From the IMG/VR virus record IMGVR_UViG_3300017991_000009, positions 31,167 to 95,166 of that record: a DNA stretch of 64,000 bases, one strand, 5' to 3'. Every line of letters begins with the position of its first letter. The first letter of the stretch is position 1. Shown piece after piece: positions 8,437-15,207 of the stretch. The notes under the pieces were generated by a model that was not told the origin of the DNA, ran no database searches, and saw only the letters and a program-made list of their open reading frames with translations. The translations under genes were made by a program, and so were the position numbers. The stretch comes from a virus.

Positions 8437-8892
8437 ATGCAGGATACTAATGTTCAGCCACTTAGAGTTTCTCACCACATGGACGGAGTTGTGAGGTCAG
8501 CCGATAGGCTATCAGACCTCGGCTTTTTGGAACGGCTGGTGAGGAAGGCGGCGAAAGCGGCTAACATGCGTGTCCTCAACATGACTACCTCTTGTATTGA
8601 GGAAGACCTCGCTAAGTTACGGATCACGCCCTTCGCGGATGAGGGAGGGTATTCAATCCTTTGTCTCATCTCTACCTCTCACATCGCACTTCACGTTTGG
8701 CCAGCCCGGCGGTGTTTCATGTTTGATGCCGTTAGCTGCCGGCCCTTTGAGCCGAAGGACGTGCATGATTTGATCAAGCGAGAACTGGAAGTGACTGGGA
8801 TAAGTTACTGCGAAACCTACAGAGGGGATTATGAGTATCGTGATCGTTCGCCTGCTGTTGACGTTGGCGCTTGGCGACCCAGCGGGACTTAA
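8437..8892 (+). CDS. speD: S-adenosylmethionine decarboxylase (SpeD-like)
   Basis: 151 residues from ATG 8437, with GAGGAGG at 8424-8430. The core STSHIALHVWPARR matches the SpeD self-processing site: Ser81 would become the pyruvoyl group, His86 is the processing/catalytic histidine, and Cys101 in FDAVSC fits the catalytic cysteine. The residue before Ser81 is Thr rather than the usual Glu or Lys. The enzyme makes decarboxylated SAM, the aminopropyl donor for spermidine. In a phage it could feed polyamines for DNA condensation or provide an aminopropyl donor for another reaction. No spermidine synthase is visible in the window. Confidence 0.85.
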   Translation: MQDTNVQPLRVSHHMDGVVRSADRLSDLGFLERLVRKAAKAANMRVLNMTTSCIEEDLAKLRITPFADEGGYSILCLISTSHIALHVWPARRCFMFDAVSCRPFEPKDVHDLIKRELEVTGISYCETYRGDYEYRDRSPAVDVGAWRPSGT

Positions 8893-9388
8893 CGCCGTCC
8901 ACGTAGATAAAGGTATCGCGTCACTCTACCGGCCGTGGAAGAAGAGTCGGTGGGTGCCATATGCGCGCTACCCAGGTAACTGGGGCGTCAAGCCCACGCC
9001 TCAAGATCTGGTGTGCGCTCACCGAACTCTACCCTTCGGTACGATTCTTAGACTGACGACAAGCAAGGGATCACCACCGGCTGTTTGCGTGGTGCTCGAT
9101 CGCGGGCCTTTCGGCTACTGCTTACGAAAGCAGGGAAGCGGGGTGAAGTACTCGCCGCAGTGCCCGCGAGGATATCAGTATGTCGTGGCCGCTGGCGGTA
9201 AGGCTACGGTGCGAAAGTGGGAGAAGAAGGATGGATTCTATCGAGGAATAATAGATGCTACACCAGCAGTGCATAAGTTAATGAGGTCAAAAGGGTGGAC
9301 AGTCGTTCGAGTAGACAGACTCACCGGATTAGGAAGGTGGATGCACGTGCTAAGGCTGACAGACTTAGAACCAGACTTGTTCCTGTAG
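8831..9388 (+). CDS. RlpA-like double-psi beta-barrel protein with signal peptide
   Basis: 185 residues from ATG 8831, overlapping the end of the SAM decarboxylase gene by 62 bases. It begins with a hydrophobic export signal (VIVRLLLTLALG). The rest follows RlpA/3D-domain proteins: GIASLYRP, then CAHRTLPFGTILRLT, VVLDRGPF, and RGIIDATPAVHKLM. The Asp in DRGPF is the conserved catalytic-site acid of these lytic transglycosylase-type barrels. It is probably exported and acts on peptidoglycan during lysis. Its place beside the endolysin supports that. Whether it cleaves naked glycan strands, as RlpA does, is unknown. Confidence 0.8.
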   Translation: MSIVIVRLLLTLALGDPAGLNAVHVDKGIASLYRPWKKSRWVPYARYPGNWGVKPTPQDLVCAHRTLPFGTILRLTTSKGSPPAVCVVLDRGPFGYCLRKQGSGVKYSPQCPRGYQYVVAAGGKATVRKWEKKDGFYRGIIDATPAVHKLMRSKGWTVVRVDRLTGLGRWMHVLRLTDLEPDLFL

Positions 9389-9978
9389 CAGGGTTGCAGC
9401 CTTGGCCGTGTGAACTCGAGGCAGCCTTTTACTGCCCCGAGAACGCTAGTGCATATCGTTTGCTCTGGTGCCCTAACTATGACGACTGCTTAGATATAGC
9501 CGCGATGGCGGACTGGTGCAGCTTCACCTGCAGGGCGTGCCCGGTGTATATGCTATTCGCCGACGATGCGCCACGGATAATCAGGAGAGTGAAAGATGAG
9601 CAACAGCACGAAGAACCCAAACCCAAAGGACGTACAAAAAGCAGTAGGCGGAAACGGGGCCGGCAACGTGGTCCCTATGCGCGTGCCCCTCGTGGGCGGG
9701 AGAAGGAAGGAGCCGCCCATCCCACCAAAGGTCAAACGCCAGATGTTGGCCGAGTTCAAGAGATGGAAGAAGCACCTTCACGACTTGATCGATCGGGGCT
9801 CTCAGCTTCAGGTCAACGCGCAAACCTTCGAGTACCAGTTTATCCTGCCCACGCAGTTGGTGAAGCTGGTGTGGGGAACCACGATGAAGGAGCGCATCAA
9901 GGCAGAGCAGGCGAACGGGTTGGAGAAGGAAGAGGCAGAGAAGGAGGCGGTGCGAAAGCTAAGGCAGGAGATGGATGA
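9337..9978 (+). CDS. Possible cysteine-rich protein, largely overlapping the next gene
   Basis: The 207 bases between the RlpA-like stop (9388) and the next good start (9596) hold one convincing open frame. It codes for a cysteine-rich stretch (CELEAAFYC, CPNYDDC, CSFTCRACPVY) typical of a small metal-binding protein. No stop occurs until 9978, so the frame would run 380 bases through the 9596 gene in another frame. GTG 9337 is one candidate start; GTG 9295 is another. Either the protein has a long dual-coding tail, or a sequence change has removed its stop. Low confidence in the exact limits. Confidence 0.3.
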   Translation: MDARAKADRLRTRLVPVAGLQPWPCELEAAFYCPENASAYRLLWCPNYDDCLDIAAMADWCSFTCRACPVYMLFADDAPRIIRRVKDEQQHEEPKPKGRTKSSRRKRGRQRGPYARAPRGREKEGAAHPTKGQTPDVGRVQEMEEAPSRLDRSGLSASGQRANLRVPVYPAHAVGEAGVGNHDEGAHQGRAGERVGEGRGREGGGAKAKAGDG

Positions 9979-10141
9979 GGGCCAGCAACTGATGATGGAG
10001 AAGGGCGCAGTAGAGCAGAGTGCGAGAGCGGAAGTTGATGAGGAAGAAGAAGCAAAACGAAACGAAGAAGCGGAAGCCCAGGCTAAAGCCAACCTCGAAA
10101 AATTCAGGGCGGACCTCATCTCAGGGAAAGCGTTCAAGTAG
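9596..10141 (+). CDS. Unknown helical, charged protein
   Basis: 181 residues from ATG 9596 with GGAGAG upstream. The N-terminus is Asn/Gly/Pro-rich, the middle has FKRWKKHLHDLIDR, and the C-terminal half is a long charged helix (EEAEKEAVRKLRQEMDEG...DEEEEAKRNEEAEAQ) likely to be a coiled coil. No known family recognised. It lies between cell-wall genes and the metalloprotease. Confidence 0.7.
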   Translation: MSNSTKNPNPKDVQKAVGGNGAGNVVPMRVPLVGGRRKEPPIPPKVKRQMLAEFKRWKKHLHDLIDRGSQLQVNAQTFEYQFILPTQLVKLVWGTTMKERIKAEQANGLEKEEAEKEAVRKLRQEMDEGQQLMMEKGAVEQSARAEVDEEEEAKRNEEAEAQAKANLEKFRADLISGKAFK

Positions 10142-10388
10142 TAAGGGTTACTACTGGCGCAACGTAGTATGTGAAGGATGCCCGAGGAGATGCCGATACG
10201 CTGACTTCCGGTTGTTCGATGGCAACGCCTACCAGGAGATGCTTGCTTCTCTTTGGGACGAAAGCCCGGACCCCGCTGACTGGAAGTACAAGACACGCGG
10301 TGTGATCTTGGGTAAGCTTCACGAGTACAAACGCAAAGCCTGGGAGGAACATATCAACAAGTGCCCTGAGTGGAGGAACAGCGAGTGA
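10038..10388 (+). CDS. Small basic protein with CxxC knuckle
   Basis: 116 residues if ATG 10038 is used; no start codon occurs after it in this frame before the distinctive part. The first third is a Lys/Arg/Ser-rich tail that overlaps the previous gene in another frame. The C-terminal part (CEGCPRRCRYADF, then WEEHINKCPEW) looks like a small zinc or metal module. The stop overlaps the next gene's GTG start (GTGA). Function unknown. Confidence 0.55.
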   Translation: MRKKKQNETKKRKPRLKPTSKNSGRTSSQGKRSSSKGYYWRNVVCEGCPRRCRYADFRLFDGNAYQEMLASLWDESPDPADWKYKTRGVILGKLHEYKRKAWEEHINKCPEWRNSE

Positions 10389-11020
10389 TTGATATCATCA
10401 AGTCACACCCGTGGACGTTTGCAGTCAGCATGCTCATCTCCCTAGTGGCCATCGCCGGCGTGATCTACGGAGTGATCACCAAGGGCCGGTGGAAGGACTA
10501 CGGGCTCATGGTGCGCAATGGTTACAAGCTCCACATCAACCCGGCCGAGCTACCCATCCTGGTGTTCATGCACTCCAACGTCCCCAACTGGATCGCCGTC
10601 CTCTTCAACCAGGTGAGGGAAGAACTCAACAACAAGGTCGGCTTTGTCATGATGGGCAAGGCTGACGTGATACTGGTCCAGGGCTTGGACCTGGACAAGC
10701 TCCCCAAGGGCCACCTGGGCGTAGTCATGGGAGAAGACGAGAAGCACGGCCAGACCTACCACCGCTACGACAAGCGGACAGGAGAGATACTCTCCACCAA
10801 GATCACCCTGCCGCCCCTTGAACCCCTGGGCAATCGTGATCTCCTGATGAAGGTAATCATGCACGAGGTTGGCCATGTATTCGGCCTGGCCCACGATGAG
10901 CGCAGGGACAGTATCATGCATCCCAGCATCCAACACAGGGCGCAGGCGTTCACCGAAGGCGACATCAACCTGTTGAGGGAAACCTACAACAAGAGAGGAG
11001 AGCAATCATGGAAGGCATGA
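10385..11020 (+). CDS. Membrane-anchored zinc metalloprotease (matrixin-like)
   Basis: 211 residues from GTG 10385, preceded by GGAGG at 10372-10376; an in-frame GTG at 10370 is less likely. One hydrophobic segment (VSMLISLVAIAGVIYGVI) near the N-terminus should anchor it in the membrane. The catalytic motif HEVGHVFGLAHD is the extended HExxHxxGxxH zinc site of metzincins such as matrixins, followed by a SIMHPS Met-turn-like segment. The protease domain is therefore probably outside the membrane. Substrate unknown; cell-envelope processing at lysis or superinfection control are possibilities. Confidence 0.82.
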   Translation: MIDIIKSHPWTFAVSMLISLVAIAGVIYGVITKGRWKDYGLMVRNGYKLHINPAELPILVFMHSNVPNWIAVLFNQVREELNNKVGFVMMGKADVILVQGLDLDKLPKGHLGVVMGEDEKHGQTYHRYDKRTGEILSTKITLPPLEPLGNRDLLMKVIMHEVGHVFGLAHDERRDSIMHPSIQHRAQAFTEGDINLLRETYNKRGEQSWKA

Positions 11021-11193
11021 GCCACGGCGTGGAAGTACCCATCGGTTTCATCAAACGTAAAGACACCAAGGGAGCCGAGGTACTCACCCCCAGGAACATC
11101 ATACCCCTGACTGTTGACACCGTGTCTTTACAGGAGGACAATGAATGTAAAGACAAAGAAGGAGTAGACAGGCGGTACGTGAGCGAAAGATGA
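11008..11193 (+). CDS. Small unknown protein
   Basis: 61 residues from ATG 11008 (GAGAGGAGAG upstream), overlapping the protease gene by 13 bases and the next gene by four (ATGA). Charged, no hydrophobic segment. Three copies of the GTAAAGAC element (11057, 11123 on the reverse strand, 11147) lie inside the gene. No family recognised. Confidence 0.5.
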   Translation: MEGMSHGVEVPIGFIKRKDTKGAEVLTPRNIIPLTVDTVSLQEDNECKDKEGVDRRYVSER

Positions 11194-11426
11194 ACATCCC
11201 CTCCCTCGTAGAAGCAAAGTGCAGTCACTGTGACAGCGGGAAGGTAGATGTCGGCTCAATCCTCGGCCCCCAGGCGTGCTCTAGCTGCCTGGGTAGTGGA
11301 TTTACCCTGGTCCAGCTTCCGACGCCTCCTGCAGCGGCTCAGAAGGCCAGGCGATGTCCCAAGTGTGGTGCATACACACGCAACTCTCTCCTCGCCCGCC
11401 TGTACCACGTATTTACCTGCAGATAG
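11190..11426 (+). CDS. Small double zinc-ribbon protein
   Basis: 78 residues from ATG 11190. The cysteine pattern is CSHCDSGK...CSSCLGSGF, which resembles a DnaJ-type zinc repeat (CxxCxGxG), followed by CPKCGAY and a C-terminal cysteine. It should bind one or two zinc ions and may contact nucleic acid or protein. A copy of the iterated octamer (GTATTTAC, 11409-11416) lies at its 3' end. Confidence 0.65.
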   Translation: MNIPSLVEAKCSHCDSGKVDVGSILGPQACSSCLGSGFTLVQLPTPPAAAQKARRCPKCGAYTRNSLLARLYHVFTCR

Positions 11427-11435
11427 GACAAGAAG

Positions 11436-12404
11436 ATGCCCAACAAACGCCTCCCCGCGGAGAAGCGGAAGCCAACCAAGTACAGTAAGCGTACCCTGAT
11501 CAAAGCCCGCCGGCAGATCATCCTAAAGTTACACACCGAAGGCAAAACCAACATACAGATAGCGGAAGCGGTAGCCATTAACCCAGCTTTGGTACAAAGG
11601 GAGATAGACCTGGCTACCGAGGAGTTTCTCCGCTCTTGGGCAGAGCAAGGACCAGAGCACACGTTCGTCCGGTACGCTTCCTTCCAACTGAACATCGTGC
11701 GTAAGCTCCAAGCCGCCCACGACCGCTTCCTGAAGGACAAGCACAACAAGCAGTACAACGCGGCTATCTCTGCCCTCCGTGCCCAATCTGATATCTACGA
11801 CAAGGTATTAGACAAGGGTATTACCTTTGGTGTCATCGAACAAACGAAAGCAAAGGACCACATCCGCCAATCTTCAGGAGAGATACGTATCAGACTACAG
11901 AAAGAAGTACGTGTCCTCTCCCGCCTCCTAGAAGAGGTAGACAACCCACCTGGCCCGCCCCCTAAACAGCTTACCCTCCCCCCATCCACTGGTACTGATG
12001 ATCTACAATCCGCTAGCACCCTTTACCCGATAATCGTCAACCCCCTCATGGGTCCCCTAGGTGTAATCCGCGACATCCCAGATTGGAGATTGCGCAAACT
12101 TTCCCCCTCGCGTAAAGACAAATCCCCACCCCCTGTACCTACCTCAGAAGAGGAGAAGTTAGCTGCCCAGGCAACGTATTTACAGGCAGAGCTTGACCGT
12201 ATCTCTTACCTGCAGGAAGAAGCTACCTCCCACCGTAAAGACACCAACATCATTGATATCGATCCCCAGGATGTAAATACAATAACCAATTCCCCGCCCC
12301 CAGGTAATAACAAACCTAACCCCGCTTCTAAGGATAAGAGCAAGCAACCCAATCACCAGCAAGATACACAGGCAGGATGGTTGGTAAAGCCTATGAGAGG
12401 GTAG
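11436..12404 (+). CDS. HTH-containing protein with a long disordered tail
   Basis: 322 residues from ATG 11436. The N-terminal 40% is helical and starts with a basic segment and an HTH-like unit (LHTEGKTNIQIAEAVAINPALVQREI), which recalls small terminase or other site-specific DNA-binding proteins. From about residue 165 it becomes Pro/Ser/Lys/Asp-rich and probably unstructured. The coding strand here is C-rich, unlike most of the window, and four copies of the iterated octamer lie in the part coding for the tail. Given the dense repeats here, it may be a DNA-binding initiator or partition protein, but this is inference. Confidence 0.7.
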   Translation: MPNKRLPAEKRKPTKYSKRTLIKARRQIILKLHTEGKTNIQIAEAVAINPALVQREIDLATEEFLRSWAEQGPEHTFVRYASFQLNIVRKLQAAHDRFLKDKHNKQYNAAISALRAQSDIYDKVLDKGITFGVIEQTKAKDHIRQSSGEIRIRLQKEVRVLSRLLEEVDNPPGPPPKQLTLPPSTGTDDLQSASTLYPIIVNPLMGPLGVIRDIPDWRLRKLSPSRKDKSPPPVPTSEEEKLAAQATYLQAELDRISYLQEEATSHRKDTNIIDIDPQDVNTITNSPPPGNNKPNPASKDKSKQPNHQQDTQAGWLVKPMRG

Positions 12405-12882
12405 TATATACACACTACCTTCCCCAGGAAGTAAATCCTACCAGTATCTGTTGAATAACCCCCCTTGTATGTCACAAGCACGCCCGTAGCTAGCCCAGTC
12501 CCCAGGAATCCCCACAACCACCAGGAGTGTACATACACCACCATTACCAGTAACAGCCTCCCTCCTAACATACCGGGGGGAGGTTAGATTACTGCTATGT
12601 GGGTAGAGGTGGGCCGGGGTTCCTACAATACACAAATGCCGCCAACTTCTGAGTAATCCATGTATATACACCACATACATACAAACAGGTAACAGGGGGA
12701 GCCCCGCATCTCACTGCTCTTGCCTCCATGGTGTATATACAGTCCATATCTCCCACCCCTATCTCCTAGTTACACGCTCCCTCCTGTATATACAAGCCAG
12801 GGGAATCTCAGATGTATTTACGTGTTGACATCCATCCCTTCCTGATGTAAATACAGACGTAGGATATCAGGGAGGTAAATAC
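12405..12882 (+). other. Gene-free stretch within the repeat cluster; candidate origin or regulatory region
   Basis: 478 bases without a convincing gene on either strand; the minus-strand frames here lack good start signals and family features. It contains seven octamer copies starting between 12662 and 12875, plus the one ending at 12411, and a near match GTGTACATACAC at 12527-12538. The + strand is C-rich (line 12481-12540: 25 C, 11 G) and becomes strongly G-rich just after it (12961-13020: 31 G, 9 C). This combination is typical of replication origins or partition sites, but no DnaA box or initiator gene was recognised. Confidence 0.5.
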
Positions 12883-13089
12883 ATGAGCGACGTAAAGACA
12901 AGGGAGGAAAACAGGAAGGCAGTTAATTTCAGGCTGCCACTCATCACCATCAGGAATCTGGGGAGGGAGGCACGACTGGGGAAGACAACGAGGACCAACG
13001 TGGTGGTGGAGGCGTTGGGGATGTACTTCAAGTGGAAGCAAAAGCGGAGGGACAAGGTAAGTACGGCAAGGAGGGAAAGAGGGAGGTAA
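12883..13089 (+). CDS. Ribbon-helix-helix DNA-binding protein
   Basis: 68 residues from ATG 12883. The segment KAVNFRLPLITIRNLGREA followed by TTRTNVVVEALGMYFK matches an Arc/CopG-type ribbon-helix-helix: one beta strand then two helices. A basic tail follows (KWKQKRRDK, RRERGR). The start lies directly after an octamer copy (12875-12883) that bridges the GGAGG site and the ATG, and another copy begins at codon 4. This suggests that the protein binds the iterated octamer and controls its own synthesis. That link is inference; the fold call is fairly firm. Confidence 0.75.
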   Translation: MSDVKTREENRKAVNFRLPLITIRNLGREARLGKTTRTNVVVEALGMYFKWKQKRRDKVSTARRERGR

Positions 13090-13096
13090 ATACAAG

Positions 13097-13411
13097 ATGA
13101 AGAAGAGCACGGGCGACAACTACCTATCCAGTTACTGCAACCAGTACCACGAGAAGGCCACAGGGAAACCGATTGACCACGAGTGCAGGGTGATCCCACC
13201 GGCGGCGTTAGAGGCAGAGCGAGTCGGAGATACCGACTTGGCAATCCGGATACTGGAGCGGTGTGGGAAGTGCAGCAACTGCAAGAAGCTGGCGAGGGTA
13301 CAACGAGCAGTGCTGAGGTGCTGCAACTCCCCCTTTAGTCACGCGGACCAGGACGTGATTGATTTATGGAACGCTGAGTTGGAGAGGTTGCCCTGTACTG
13401 GTAGGAGGTGA
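13097..13411 (+). CDS. Small cysteine-rich protein
   Basis: 104 residues from ATG 13097. An octamer copy (13086-13094) lies between GGGAGG and the start codon. Cysteines occur as CGKCSNCKK and later CC, suggesting metal binding; the part RVGDTDLAIRILERC is helical. No known family recognised. It may share regulation with the preceding ribbon-helix-helix gene. Confidence 0.6.
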   Translation: MKKSTGDNYLSSYCNQYHEKATGKPIDHECRVIPPAALEAERVGDTDLAIRILERCGKCSNCKKLARVQRAVLRCCNSPFSHADQDVIDLWNAELERLPCTGRR

Positions 13412-13414
13412 ACA

Positions 13415-13675
13415 GTGAAAGAGAAAGCGGAGCAGGAAGCAATAGAGCAGATGAGGCAGTCGCCTTACAACTTTGATGATACGAGGTGGGCCGCGTATCA
13501 GAACCGGGCGCTGGATAGCGCGGGGCTGGGGCACCTACAGTTCCTAGCGGTGGGCCCCAGGAACACGTACAAGGAGAAGCCGCCGCAGTTCCCGGACACG
13601 GCGCAAGGCGTGGGCTGGAAGTACAGGTTCGTTGGTTGGGTGGATCTGGGGACGGGGGAGATTCATGCTGACTGA
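13415..13675 (+). CDS. Small unknown protein
   Basis: 86 residues from GTG 13415 (GTAGGAGG upstream). Contains an aromatic-rich C-terminal half (WKYRFVGWVDLGTGEIHAD) that reads as a short beta sheet. It overlaps the start of the methylase-like gene by 11 bases. Function unknown. Confidence 0.6.
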   Translation: MKEKAEQEAIEQMRQSPYNFDDTRWAAYQNRALDSAGLGHLQFLAVGPRNTYKEKPPQFPDTAQGVGWKYRFVGWVDLGTGEIHAD

Positions 13676-14333
13676 CACGGGCTCCCAGTTTCTGAGGTGG
13701 ATAGACACCGCCCACTCCCTCTCTCACTTACCGTGGTACTCGAGGTTCAGGGTGGTCATCGACCTGTTCTACTTCGCAGTGCTCAGGGAGGAGCAGCAGT
13801 ACATGCAGGCGGTGGAGGAGGCGGGGAAGCAGGCTACCAGGGACGCGCCGGAGTGGATGGCAAAGCTCATGATGGAGATGCACGCCAACCCCAGCGACCA
13901 CCTGGGGAGCATCTACCAGGAAGCGTCGGTCAACGACAAGAAGCGGCTGGCCCAGTACTTCACCCCGGATGGGGTAGCGGCAGCGATGGCCGCGATGACT
14001 CTCGCCGACATCCACGAGGAGCAGTTCACCAAGGCTGGTGGGTTGAAGATTCACGAGCCCTCCTGTGGGACGGGAGTTATGTGCATTCACGCTGCAAGGC
14101 TGATCAACGAGGAGTTCGGTCAGTGGGGGCTGAACAGGACCAGCTTCACCCTGGTGGACAAGGACATCCTCTGTTGCAAGATAGCCCTCCTGCAGATGTT
14201 GTGGTTGCCGTACCCGGTGGCGGAGGTGGTGGTGATGCACGGCGATAGCCTGCGCCGGGAGGTATGGATGGAGGCCAGGTTCGGAAGAGGGACGCCACCC
14301 TCCCACACCAGGATTGTGAGGAAGACCCAATGA
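13665..14333 (+). CDS. N6-adenine methylase-like protein lacking the catalytic motif
   Basis: 222 residues from ATG 13665 (GGGGGAG just upstream). It resembles the helical start and SAM-binding half of type I restriction M subunits: HLGSIYQEAS, then KRLAQYFTPDGVAAAMA, and motif I HEPSCGTGVMCIHAA. A second SAM-contact strand (FTLVDKDILCC) follows. It then stops shortly after VVMHGDSLRRE without the NPPY/NPPF motif IV that carries out methylation. It is therefore a truncated methylase, a SAM-binding regulator or a decoy. The small following gene does not supply the missing motif. Confidence 0.72.
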   Translation: MLTDTGSQFLRWIDTAHSLSHLPWYSRFRVVIDLFYFAVLREEQQYMQAVEEAGKQATRDAPEWMAKLMMEMHANPSDHLGSIYQEASVNDKKRLAQYFTPDGVAAAMAAMTLADIHEEQFTKAGGLKIHEPSCGTGVMCIHAARLINEEFGQWGLNRTSFTLVDKDILCCKIALLQMLWLPYPVAEVVVMHGDSLRREVWMEARFGRGTPPSHTRIVRKTQ

Positions 14334-14773
14334 AGAAGAAAGAAGCCCAGCCGATGGCCGCGGTTGATGACAGCCACCACCTGCTCCGCACCATGATGGA
14401 CCTGGCAGTCAGCCTCCGCCTGCTGGAGATGGAGAACAGGGACCCACCGGACATGTACGAGGAGATCACCTGCTTGGAGTGCCGAGGTTTGTGCAACGGC
14501 TGCGCCACCTGTGGAGACCACGGGAAGATGCCCAGGCACCTGGCGTATGCTCACTACCTGGGGGCCCACGGTGATGACCTGCTGTACCGATCAAAGAAGA
14601 AGGGAGAGACGGCGAAGGTGTTCAACCTGGTGGCGGAGATGCTGGCCGGGCTGGCCTTCCAACCAGGCGGGGTGACCTTCGCCGGCACCCACTACGAGGT
14701 GAAGCCCAAAGAGAAGCTATACCCAATCATTAGAAACGTGGAAGGGGGCGGGTATGAAAATGGTAATGCTTAG
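14330..14773 (+). CDS. Zinc-knuckle protein following the methylase-like gene
   Basis: 147 residues from ATG 14330, overlapping the previous stop (ATGA). A compact cysteine cluster CLECRGLCNGCATCGDHG in the middle suggests a zinc-binding module. The C-terminal half is alpha/beta-like with no recognised motif. Co-translation with the methylase-like protein suggests they work together, but nothing else supports a role. Confidence 0.65.
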   Translation: MKKKEAQPMAAVDDSHHLLRTMMDLAVSLRLLEMENRDPPDMYEEITCLECRGLCNGCATCGDHGKMPRHLAYAHYLGAHGDDLLYRSKKKGETAKVFNLVAEMLAGLAFQPGGVTFAGTHYEVKPKEKLYPIIRNVEGGGYENGNA

Positions 14774-14963
14774 GTTGATTTTATTGGTGGCCCTATTGGT
14801 GAACTGCTGTGCTCATGGTGAGTTTAGGGAGGTTGTATCAAATACTAAGTGTGTCGAGAATGTGATCTTTGTCTTTGATGGTAAAGAGTGGTCTTGGTAT
14901 ACGGATTGTTCGTTGGTAGGTAGGGCGTGTTATGAAACGCATGATGGCGCACGGTGTTTATAA
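14754..14963 (+). CDS. Small secreted or lipoprotein-like protein
   Basis: 69 residues from ATG 14754. The N-terminus is a clear export signal (MLRLILLVALLVNCCAHG) with a lipobox-like LVNC. The mature part has four further cysteines and aromatic residues. Base composition is more AT-rich than its neighbours. It could be an outer spanin, an immunity-type lipoprotein or another envelope protein; no inner-membrane spanin partner was found beside it. Function not assigned. Confidence 0.6.
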   Translation: MKMVMLRLILLVALLVNCCAHGEFREVVSNTKCVENVIFVFDGKEWSWYTDCSLVGRACYETHDGARCL

Positions 14964-14973
14964 GGAGGTAGAG

Positions 14974-15204
14974 ATGGATAACCCAACCAAGCAGTGGGTA
15001 GACAGGCTGGCAAAGAAGCTGGGCTACGAGGTGGTCTGGTCGCCGGTGAATCAGGCCTTCTTCATCACTGAGAAGCCAATCCGACTTCCACATGCCGCGT
15101 GGTCTGGTCCTATCCGGTCTGAGCCCAAGGTGATGGCAGTGAAGCACGACCTGGTGGACGTTGCGAACTGGTTGGAGGATAAGCGGAGTGAGGCGGTCGG
15201 CTGA
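14974..15204 (+). CDS. Small unknown protein
   Basis: 76 residues from ATG 14974, with AAGGAGG at 14962-14968. Helical start (TKQWVDRLAKKLGYEVVW) followed by a strand and a C-terminal helix (VDVANWLEDKRS). No motif recognised. Confidence 0.6.
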   Translation: MDNPTKQWVDRLAKKLGYEVVWSPVNQAFFITEKPIRLPHAAWSGPIRSEPKVMAVKHDLVDVANWLEDKRSEAVG

Positions 15205-15207
15205 CCT

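Larger units (their letters stand above)
11057..13094 (+). repeat. Cluster of iterated octamers GTAWAKAC
   Basis: Seventeen copies were located by eye. GTAAAGAC: 11057, 11147, 12112, 12235 and 12892 on the + strand, and 11124-11131 on the - strand. GTAAATAC: 12273, 12847, 12875 and 13086 on the + strand, and 11409, 12176 and 12814 on the - strand. The self-complementary form GTATATAC: 12404, 12662, 12733 and 12786. Most are followed by A. Elsewhere I noticed only isolated matches (44436, 63313). Copies fall in coding and non-coding DNA, and two sit between a GGAGG site and the start codon of the following gene (12875, 13086). They look like binding sites for a DNA- or RNA-binding protein. Confidence 0.75.

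Noticed and set aside
11436-12404. Calling the HTH protein the small terminase subunit
   Set aside because: It lies 9 kb from the large terminase and in a repeat cluster; the N-terminal similarity is too general to decide.
12180-13244. Several minus-strand open frames across the octamer cluster
   Set aside because: They lack ribosome binding sites and recognisable domains, overlap one another and well-supported + strand genes, and are rich in residues expected from reading C-rich DNA backwards.
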